A model generated the notes under the pieces. It did no database searches, was not told the origin of the DNA, and saw only the letters and a program-made list of their open reading frames with translations. Shown here piece by piece: positions 54,584 through 64,000 of a stretch of 64,000 bases of DNA. The stretch lies in NCBI GenBank assembly GCA_029718625.1, contig CM056376.1, forward strand, positions 109,877,898-109,941,897, written 5' to 3'. How positions within the stretch are numbered: position 1 is the stretch's first letter; the number at the start of each line of letters is the position of its first letter. The DNA comes from Synaphobranchus kaupii. Lineage: Eukaryota; Chordata; Actinopteri; Anguilliformes; Synaphobranchidae. The position numbers and the translations under genes are program-made.

Positions 54584-57480
54584 CTTTCAAGCCCCTGTCA
54601 TGAGGGCTTGAAAGTTCACAAGCGGCTCCATGAACTTCACAAATGGAACATCAGTTACAAAAAAGCCAACTTTTTAAACAGCTTAAACGACTGCGTTTTC
54701 AGCTGAGACAAAGTATTTGGTGGGTGAAGCATTAGTTATTTTTTGTGGTAAACTGATCCATAGCTTTAGTTGATGCACAGAAAAGGAGGACTCACTGCTT
54801 CGTGTTTGCTCCATCACACAAGAGCCTCGGATCAGCAGATCTCAGAGTTCTGACTGGATGATAATAAATGATAAAATGTGACTATGACAACAAGCTACTC
54901 GCGGGAACAGCGGACAACAATAACACGAGGCTGTATTGACCCTCTTATGGGTAGATGATAAAAAAATAATAACAGCAGTCAATCTTTTTAATTTTGAATC
55001 TGATGTGTTCCCCAGGCAATCTTGTGTTTATTGACTTTTGCATTAAGGTTTAATTTCAATTTAAGCATAGTGTGGAAGTATCCCACAACTTTTTAGAAGT
55101 TGGTCTGTGGGCATTTTCTCTAAATATATCCAGCATTACTGCATGCTGTAATGACAGTCCTCTGCTGTATTCTCACCTGCATTCTAAAATCACATCGAAC
55201 ACGGACGTGGGTTAAAGCCAATCATTGCAATGGAACTGACTACCCGCTCAGATGACCCATGATGCACCTTACTCCTCTATTTTGGGTTGCTAGGTCATAC
55301 ATTCATTTTGTTGTTCAAATGTGGTAAATCCATTTGCAATGGCATCTCTGAAATGCCTTTCCCTGTAAAAAAACAAACATAGTAGCCTATTGTCATTTCA
55401 ATCAGCCAATGAACCAAATGTAAATGTCAAATGTTAATTTTAGGAGCAGCACTAGCCTAGGCAGGCCATTGGCTGTGAGACACAAATAAAAGGCAAAGGG
55501 TCGTCCAAGGACAAGAGAAAGCATTGAAAGACTGCTTACACATGATGCCGTCAAGAGAAAATAGCCCAGAACTCACTGGAAAAGCTTTCATGTGTTGTAT
55601 GAAAACATGTAAGTGTGTTCCCTATAAAATGTCATTTCACATATGCAATTTAAACAGATATTTTTTTTGCCAAACTGTAATTTCTGTTCTCTCTTTTCCC
55701 TCCCATCCACTCATATTTTTAACTCTTTCCCTCCCTAATTGATGTTAGTGGGTCTTCCAAATATGCCTGATGAAAGTGGTTGCCAGTCCAGAGTCAAGAG
55801 TTTTGTACACACATGGTTTATTATTGACTGTTGTGGTATTTGCATGACAGTCTAAGAACTGGGCCCTGTTCTGATAAGCTGTGATTGTGTTTGAGTGCAG
55901 TGTCGTTGGTGAATGTGTCATGTTGCTATCTTTCATTTAATTAAATTGACTTTTACATTTTTCAAGACAGCAGCATGAAAAAACACAATAAATGCCCATT
56001 ACACCCCCACCAACCACCCACACATATGTGCGGGGTAGTTAACAAGACCTTATTTCTTCCTTTTTTTTCCAAAAAGCAAACCTAATTTGTATCTTAAATT
56101 TGCCTGTGATATTACTGTTCATGTATGCCAGCAGCCTCTGCCTTTGCCTACATTTATCCGCTAGCTGAATCCAAAAAGTGCATTTCTATGCTGCTTTTTG
56201 CAGTTTAGCCAAACACAGTACAGTCACTGTGTTTACTCCCCACCAGGGGGCAGTACAGAGCACTGTAGCACAGCCCAGGAAACTTAAATCCTCAGTTAAT
56301 TCATTATGTTTTGACCGCGTGAAAATTCCACGGAAGTTCTGGCTTTATGTATTTGTTTATTTCATTAGTGGGTGAAATGTGCTCATGCACACACTGCTAT
56401 TGCCACATTTAACACACTTTATGTCGCCGGATGCTCTTCAAAGCTTGGTCACAGAGGTCCAGGACTAAGCACACACTAATGGAATAAGTTACGTTTGAAT
56501 ACTTATCATTTATTCATTTTTAATATTATTATTTTTTTAAATGCAGAAGTGGGACAAATGATAAGAAATCAAAACAGGAGAAAACAGAAGAGCATTAGAT
56601 ACATGTTTAATAAGCATTAATAATAAAATATTTCTGTTTGTTCACTGTATCAATGACAGTGGTTTAAAAACAAATACACACACCCTCAATACTGAAATAT
56701 TATTTTAAAAATGCTGCTTGCGCTCAGAATAACATTTAACAACAGATTTTTTTTTAAATGTCTGTATGTGAAAACTGGAAACTATCCTGGAAAACTATCC
56801 TGGTGAAAACTGGAGTATAATAACACTGCCAGCCTTGGTGGTCAATATCCACCGGGAAGATTCCGCAAGAGGCTTGGAAATGGGATGCAACCCTTCCTCA
56901 TCTGGACATGCTGAGGAAGAGGCGCAAAGTGTGGTTGCAGAACTGATCCTCGGGACCTGTTTGTAATAAAGGGGTTTGCAGGTTCAAATACTATGCCTGG
57001 AGGCAGTGATGCCAAACCCTTGAGTGGGGGTACTTACCTCAAATGAGTTTTCCAGCCAGATGCATGCATTACATTTGTATATACAAGGATGAAAGCTGCA
57101 TAGGATGCTTAGGACAGGGGCACCTGGAAAGCCCATAAATATTACTGTGATTACCCCGCCCCCATTAAGAAAAGAGGATGCCAGGGGAAGCCAATAGGAG
57201 AGTGTTAAGTATCTGCAGGGGGAGGGCGGGGACTAGCTCTCATTCACATTTGGATGAGTGGGTGGTAAAGTGTATAAATCTGCCATGGCCTTTGCTAACT
57301 GGAAACACACCAGGGAAAACCTGGCTGTCAGGGGTCTGCCCCTCTTAGCTGCTGCATTAGGAGATTGCCTCATTGAAGCGGATATGTAAATTGATGTCTC
57401 TCCTGCCCCTGATGTCATTAAGCGCTCCTTTTACGCAGAACTAAATGTGCTTTGACTTTAACTGGTGGAACCAATTGCCG
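54584..57480. other. non-coding intergenic DNA
   Basis: No exon recognised. The part 57170-57430 is GC-richer and lacks repeats, so it is a candidate conserved non-coding stretch. Confidence 0.4.
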
Positions 57481-57494
57481 TTGTCCTCTTCATT

Positions 57495-57509
57495 ATCATC
57501 ATCGTCATC

Positions 57510-57543
<34 letters not shown>

Positions 57544-57548
57544 TCATC
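57495..57548. repeat. (CAT)n/(CAC)n microsatellite
   Basis: CAT and CAC triplets, giving a spurious poly-His frame. Confidence 0.85.
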
Positions 57549-57680
57549 TAACTCAGCAACTTCTTTATGTCAGCAGCATAATTAACACCATCAATGAACA
57601 TTTCACTGATAATTTCTTTATCAAGTACAGGACGAGAGGAGGCTTCAGTAATTATAACATACATGTGTGTCCTTGAAAGA

Positions 57681-57681
<1 letters not shown>

Positions 57682-57735
<54 letters not shown>
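57682..57735. repeat. (CA)n microsatellite
   Basis: About 26 CA units. Confidence 0.9.
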
Positions 57736-57736
<1 letters not shown>

Positions 57737-57937
57737 GCCAGTCACAGCATGGCATATTCCCCATGATGGATGTGGCTTTATGGCTTGCAGCAGTGCATTT
57801 GCGATAAGCTCAGATATGGGGGCTGCATCAGTCTGGCTCCGAAGGAGGGAAAAAGCTTTGCTGCAGACATGGATGCAATCAGAGGTTCCCTGTCCACAGT
57901 CTTGAACTCCTGCTGATTTACGGAGATTGTAGAGGTG

Positions 57938-57948
57938 GTGTGTGTCGG

Positions 57949-58018
<70 letters not shown>

Positions 58019-58038
58019 CATTTTTGTATATGTGTGCA

Positions 58039-58095
<57 letters not shown>

Positions 58096-58120
58096 GTGTG
58101 TGTGTGTGTGTGTGTGTGCA
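57938..58120. repeat. compound (GT)n(GA)n(GT)n microsatellite
   Basis: Two GT tracts, a GA tract at about 58073-58097, and a further GT tract. Its first half is the strand complement of the CA tract 220 bp upstream, so the pair could form a hairpin. Confidence 0.9.
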
Positions 58121-59101
58121 TGCATTTGCACGGTGAAACGTTAAGTGTTAATTGAACTGAATTTTAAGATTTATATAGGGACCACTCTGTCACAGGAAAA
58201 TGTACTCTACCACAGCAGATTTAACACTAGTAATTTAGCTATGTGAGTGTGTGTGATATATTGATGAATACAGCATAGCTCTCTCTCTATCTCTCTCTCT
58301 CCCCTTCCTTTCAAAAAGTATTAATTTAAGATAGTTGAAAATTATCCGTCCAGAATCCGTTTTTGGATCCGTGTGTGTTAAATTTATTCAATCTGCTGAA
58401 AAGAACCAAAAGACACGCTTTGCAATGTCTTTAAAACTGCCTTTATTAAATTTGCATACCAGTGTGGAAGGTTAGGTAAGAAGGCAGTTTAACTTCTCAC
58501 ATGGATTTCCCTAATTAATAAAGGCAATTTTGAATATATTAGGAAGGGTTCCTGGCTTCTGTTCAGATGATTGAACAATATCTGCATAATTAAATTAATA
58601 CATATTTGCTTTCCAATTTTCCAATTCCAGGGGGTGGAAATTAATGTCAAGCCCCAATTACCAGAATCATTAATGGGAACCATTACAAGAGAAAAAAATA
58701 TATATATTTGCAGTTTTTATTAAATTCAGACAAAAACGTCAGACTTTGGTCCGCGTTGGTCTTTAAAGGTTCATGGAAATGATTTCCTACAACGCTTTGC
58801 TGAAATTACATAGATGAGGTGACAGAAAGGTCACATGACCAGCCTTAATGCGGAATTCCACTGTGATTATTACCCTGTCCTCTGCGGGGTGTGTTACAGT
58901 TTCACTCTAATTGATTCCCCCTGGCCCACTCATGGCATTCACAGTCTGGGAGTCATTGGGATCTGTCGCCATGGTGCGTCATTAGAATCCCTACACTGTT
59001 CTGTTACCAGGGAGCGAGTCCCCAGATCAGACCCTGTCAATCACACACCGTTTCTAAGAAATCACTTTACATACTTTGATGACCCCCACCTCCCCTCCTC
59101 C

Positions 59102-59135
<34 letters not shown>

Positions 59136-61200
59136 AGAGAACAATAGGTTCTGTGGCTCTGTGGTTTGACCCACATGTACTGTTCAGAATCTATGCATTA
59201 AAAAATGACTGAATTACAAGTGGAGCAGTTTCTTCCCTCGCATAATAAGTTACTGAAATATCTTGTAAATATGCAAACTTTTTTGAAATTATGACGGTAA
59301 ATATATCTCTAACAGCAGTGCATGAAAATACATGTGCATCGCAACATCTGAAAATGTAAATAATTTTTGCCCATATATTGCATTACAATATTTTGGTTAT
59401 GTATTATATATGTCATTATATAGTTTGTATTTTCCACAGCAGTAAGCATTGGCCACTTCAAATTAGCATGCAGTTTTGTTGCAATAAAGTGCAAATTGTA
59501 GAGTACAATGATGTATTTGCGGCTCAGAGGCGCAGGTTTACTTCCCAGCTGGGCAAACTTCCCTTTGGCAGGATACAGTATCCTGACTAGCTTCAGTAAA
59601 CATGCAGTCGTATGTATCTAAGCTGAGGATAAAAGTGTCTAATAAATGACTGAAATCAAAAGTCTTGAAAAATTTATAATAATTACAAATAATGAATAAT
59701 TCCAGGCAAAAAATGCATTGCACACCATCTCTTATGAGGAAGTCTTGATTGCCGAAACATGCCAAAAAAAATTAAAAGACCTGACTGTGAGTGCTGTCCT
59801 TCTCATTGTTATGTACATCGCATGTGTAGTTAAATAATCTTGAATATCTAGCACTTGTATTTGTGATTATATATTTCTGCTGGTTTATCTTTATTAGCAT
59901 CAGTACGGCTGAATTACTGTTTTCTCACCTGTCTTAGTGTCTATTCTCCACTGTTAACGTATCTAAAACCCATCTGCACAAATTATGAACAGCGGCGATA
60001 AATCTTTAACATTAGGTAAGTGATTATTTTTGCATTTTTCAAACGTCAGCATATGTATCCATAGGAATAACGTGTAACACAACTCTAGAGGTCATCATGA
60101 AAATCACAAGACGGAAAGGGAACTTCAGAGTCTAGTCTCCAGCTAATCAAGAGGTGACTGCATTTTGAATGGCTCAATAAGCAATGACTTGTCTATTTGG
60201 CAGCGGATTAATTAAAGCAATGTGAAGATTTATGTGTGGAGTAGGTACACGCATCAGCGCACTGTTGTCCAAGGTCTCCTCCATTCCCAGTGCTCTTAAT
60301 ATCCATCACTAATTCCCTCTAAAACTCAATCAAGTGAGAGGTGGTTTGTAAGGTTTAAGCTGCAACAGTAAAGAGAGGAACGGGCTAATTCAAACTGCTA
60401 TATGTGTGATTACCTGGTTTATCATTTATCTGGTTTATGTAAGTAATATATATATAAAGCATTTTCCTTTTTTTTATTTAAGCAGTGTAATAAATGCATA
60501 ATCACAAATATGAGTGCTAGATATTCAAGGCACTTCTGCAATAAATGTCAGGAATACAGAAGAATGCCACTTACATTAGTTACGTATATACAAGGGCTCT
60601 GTGAAAAAAAGGACAGTCAACCGACAGTCCACAGTCTGTATGCTTCTTATTTTCTTTCACTTATTCTGTGTAGTTTACTGGTATATGAAGTACTATTTTC
60701 ATAAAACAGATGTAAAAATGAAAATAATTGTGATACACAATAAATGTTTAGTAAAAAAAAAAAATGGTGTTTTGGCTATTTAAAATTATATTTTCAAAAT
60801 TATATTTAAACTGATTTCAACTTTTTGTTATATCCAATGTTTTTTAAATCATACTGTCGTTTCACAGTAACCGTTTTTTTCTCTGTTTGTGAAATGTGTA
60901 TAAAACCTGCAGGCAGTAAGCCAAGTGATGTCATGTGCTATCATATTTGGGATCAACTTTTTGATCAATGTAATATCTTAATAGAGCATTGTGTTTGGTT
61001 TAAATTATTCATATAGACTTAGAATGTCCTGTTAAGTTTGGTGTTATAGAAAGTGTTATATATGCATTAAAAAGCCTTTATAAGCATACATGTTCAATAA
61101 AAGTGTGATGTACATGCACTATTATATTTTGTATGTTTGTGCATGTACACATTCATATCTATATGTAAACATGGGTGCATATGTGTGTGCATGTGTTTTT
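58121..61200. other. non-coding intergenic DNA
   Basis: Short (CA)n at 59106-59132. A fish-repeat tail relative (GATAAAAGTGTCTAATAAATG) lies near 59627. No exon recognised. 58800-59050 and 60120-60340 are low-repeat stretches. Confidence 0.4.
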
Positions 61201-61202
61201 AA

Positions 61203-61310
<108 letters not shown>

Positions 61311-61788
61311 TACTTTTTTTACTTTTAGGTCTCCTTTATTGCACAAACAAAAAGGAAAAAAAGGAGAGACCTACGTGTTCACATATTTAAAGCCTTAAAA
61401 GAACATCCACTCACACGGGGGGCAAGGGTAATAAAGAAAGTAAAAAATAAAAACACAGAACTTAAAAATAAACCCTTCTGAGAAACCCAAAGTTTCAAAC
61501 AAACACAATTAGAAACCAAGAAAAACAACAACCACCTATACAGCTCTTCTTATCTAGAAGAGTAGGTCTAATTGCCCCTCTTCATTCTCTGTACAAATAC
61601 AATGCCCCACACCCCAAATCCCTTGATATTGCCCACCAATTTAAAATATGCCAACTCAGTAAGCAGACATTTACTAATTAAATTAAAACATGTACGGTTT
61701 CCAAAGATCCTGTACCACCTATTCTGTGCCTAGTCATCCAGATTGCAGCCTTTGCTTTCCCCAGCAAGAAGTTTAAAAGCACCACTTC

Positions 61789-64000
61789 TCATTTTCTTGG
61801 AGTGCTGTACTTTGGCCCATAGATAAATAGAGCATGAGAATACCCACCGCCTAACACCATACACCATTCCCTAACTAAGTGCGAGACCCCCTCCAAACAT
61901 GCACACTGAATAAAAACGTGAAACACTGTTTCTGATGCCCCACAAAAAGCACATCCCTCCCAAACTGTTGGATCCAGGTGTGCCTTGTGTCTGTTTGTGG
62001 CTAAAGCCCCATGCACAATCCTCCTGCAGATCTCCTGATTTTTTGTCAATGGGGACCTTGTACAAAACCCACCAGCTACCTTTCGGGGAAGACTCTGGTC
62101 CTAAAAGTTCTGTCCACTTTGAGATTCTGATATCCTGGAGGGCACGAAGGTTCAGCACCTTTGCACAGATAATGTACAGGGCTTTTTTTTTTCCAATGCC
62201 ACTGAACACACCCAACTGTGGCGTTCTGACGGAGAGAATCAACTCCTCCCTCTCTTGCCAATCCCCGAGTTCGGCTGCCACGAGGTTTTTTCCATCAACT
62301 GTCAGGCCCATGTATTATGGATGAGCCGCTGTTTTTTAATCAGTTTTTACCTATAGAGACTTTGTGGTCCGGGTCTGTGCGAGCAGGCCTGCTGAGGGCA
62401 GGGATCACCAGGGTCTGTCATCTCAGAGCTGAGGGAAGGTGGCTAACAGCGGAGCAGGTTGCAGAAAAGGTGGGGTATCGGTCAGTGCGTGTTTGCCAGA
62501 AACTTCTGGATGAGCTCACTACAGCCCTACCTGCCTCTGCTGCTGCCCACATGGACAGGTACGAGTCAAGGTGTCCGAAGCTGGGAAGGGGATCCTTCCC
62601 TTTTCTGCAACCTGCTCCGCTGTTAGCCACCTTGCCTCAGCTCTGAGATGACAGACCCTGGTGATCCCTGCCCTCAGCAGGCCTGCTCGCACAGACCCGG
62701 ACCGCAAAGTCTCTATAGGTAAAAACTGATTAAAAAACAGCGGCTCATCCATAATCCATGGGCCTGACAGTTGATGGAAAAAACCTTCCATACCTACAGC
62801 AGGGACCTATAAAAGGAAGGTAAGCCCCCCCAGTCCTTGTCCCCCATTCTTATCAGGAACAGGTGCCTGTCCAGACCCAGCCCTCCTCCCCTCCTCAGGA
62901 GGGCGCAGGCAAAGTCCATCCATCTCTGCCGAACCCCGTACAGCAAACGTTGCGCCACTAACCAACGGAAAGCAGCCGCTCTGCACCGGACATCAATGAG
63001 TCCTTGCCCCCCTTCCTGTACTGGCGGCGGTGCTCTCAGCCAATGCTGCCCGGACCAGAAAAAGTCTGTTAGGATCTTCTGAATCTTTCCCACTAATCCA
63101 CATGGAGGATCCAATACTGCAAACTTATGCCACAGTGCAGAAGCAGTTAGGTTGTTTATAACCAGAGCTCTTCCCCTATACGATAACTGGGGTAGCAACC
63201 ATTTCCATCTAGACAACCTGGCACACACCTTCTCCTCTAGCCCCTCCCAGTTTTTCTTCATAACGTCTGCTGTACCCAATGACACTCCTAAGCACTTAAT
63301 CCCCTCCCTACCCCACTGTACATTACTTGGAAGAACTGGCAACCTTGTAAAATTCCCTTCCACCCTCGTGCCCCACCATAATGCCTCACACTTCTCCCAA
63401 TTCACCCATGCTGAAGAAGCCCTTTCATAAAGCTTTAAGGCACCTTTCACTGCAATCACATCATCTTGCCCCTGAATAAAGAAACAGTTACAACATCCGC
63501 ATATGCAGATACTTTAAGTGATTCCTCCCCCAATTGCCCCTGTATATAAACCCCCGTAAGTTTCCTCCTTAACATACATAACAGAGGTTCTATCGTCAAA
63601 GCATATAGTTGCCCTGATAATGGACACCCCTGCCTAATACCCTTCTGGACCTTAATTGGCACACTCAACCCACCACCAATTTTCACCATACATTCAGCAT
63701 CAGAATATAGTAATTTACACCATGATATAAACCCATCACCAAACCCAAATCTCTGTAAAAGTTTATAGAGGTGGCTATGATCTACTCTGTCAAAAGCTTT
63801 TTCTTGGTCTAAGGATAACAACCCCACATTTAACCCTTGTTGCTTTATGTAGTCTAACAGGTCCTGTATTAGAAAATGTTATCATTTATAGACCGACCAG
63901 GCATGCAGTATGACTGGTCTCCATGTACTAAGGTATCCAACTGCAGCTTTATCCTGTTAGCTAGACACTTGGATAAAATCTTATAGTCTGTACAGAGAAG
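61789..64000 (-). pseudogene. Tx1/L1-type LINE ORF2 fragment
   Basis: In order on the - strand: LCTDYKILSKCLANRIK and GRSINDNIF (before 63860), a frameshift, GLLSLDQEKAFDRVDHSHLY, IRQGCPLSGQLYALTIEPLL, then YADV where YADD is expected (about 63510), which destroys the catalytic motif. After another frame change come the thumb and post-RT region (LRAPPPVQEGGQGLIDVR; 63459-62794), an internal inverted duplication (62300-62783), and a C-terminal part with a CCHC knuckle, C-x2-C-x7-H-x4-C (CAFCGASETVFHVFIQC, about 61960-61910). A further slip lies near 62050 at a T run. Non-functional copy; this part spans RT to C terminus. Confidence 0.8.
62303..62783. repeat. inverted duplication inside the LINE
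   Basis: The segment encoding DEPLFFNQFLPIETL ... LTAEQVAEK is present on the + strand (about 62303-62480) and, inverted, on the - strand (about 62783-62604). The roughly 120-bp middle (VGYRSVRVCQKLLDEL ... ESRCPKLGRG) remains only in + orientation, opposite to the rest of the LINE. The arms differ at a few bases. Confidence 0.85.

Larger units (their letters stand above)
61311..64000 (-). mobile_element. Tx1-clade L1 LINE, 3' part, running off the window
   Basis: ORF2 of an L1/Tx1-type non-LTR element is read on the - strand. The 3' end has AATAAA (reverse complement of TTTATTG at about 61337) and then a short A-rich tail abutting (TC)n on that strand. The 5' part lies beyond 64000. Tx1-clade elements often insert into specific targets, including microsatellites, which fits this junction. 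Clade is by recall of the protein pattern. Confidence 0.75.

Noticed and set aside
62317..62646. A separate plus-strand gene of 109 codons
   Set aside because: It is the inverted copy of LINE ORF2 sequence and lies within the LINE.

Overview
This is a eukaryotic, almost certainly teleost fish, nuclear window. The signs are a spliced vertebrate gene with GT/AG introns, many long (CA)n, (TTA)n and (CT)n microsatellites, fish-type L2/CR1 and Tx1-clade LINEs, and many TA-flanked or TIR-flanked DNA transposons. No prokaryotic operon, CRISPR array, rRNA or tRNA was recognised. The species cannot be told from the sequence.

Region by region: 1-10.9 kb is non-coding, with microsatellites, a foldback MITE, a 48-bp minisatellite and GC-rich segments. 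One host gene lies on the + strand from about 10.9 to 31.74 kb. I read it as death domain-containing protein 1 (DTHD1), with ten coding exons joined in consistent phase (about 866 codons), ZU5-like sequence in the middle and a death domain at the C terminus. A consensus RFX X-box lies about 225 bp before its start codon. Intron 2 (about 10 kb) holds a nearly full-length L2/CR1-type LINE on the - strand (about 16.16-20.77 kb) and an unidentified degenerate repeat block. Intron 5 starts inside a 52-bp minisatellite that has copied the exon 5 splice donor about 16 times. Intron 8 holds two TIR elements. The sequence after the stop codon holds a PIF/Harbinger-derived element.

33-37.6 kb is non-coding. 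37.6-47.55 kb is the most striking part: a nest of five IS630/Tc1/mariner-type DNA transposons with TA target duplications. Element A (40001-42383) looks complete: perfect 25-bp TIRs, a TATA-like box, a three-exon gene for a 421-aa DDE transposase, and an AATAAA. A sits inside an intron of the older, opposite-strand element B (38464-43166). B sits inside exon 3 of element C (37633-46118). A second, decayed copy of A (element D, 43940-45952) sits in the 3' part of C. An internally deleted relative, E (46340-47547), lies just downstream.

47.55-61.2 kb is non-coding, with microsatellites, a perfect 23-bp inverted repeat at 50671-50749 and some stretches that read like conserved non-coding DNA. 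61.3 kb to the window end is a Tx1-clade L1 LINE on the - strand. Its 3' end abuts a (GA)n/(TC)n microsatellite, and its ORF2 contains an internal inverted duplication.

The host gene and the mobile elements are functionally separate. The most unusual system is the intron-bearing transposase family, whose two intron positions are shared by diverged subfamilies, with one apparently intact member and non-autonomous relatives beside it.
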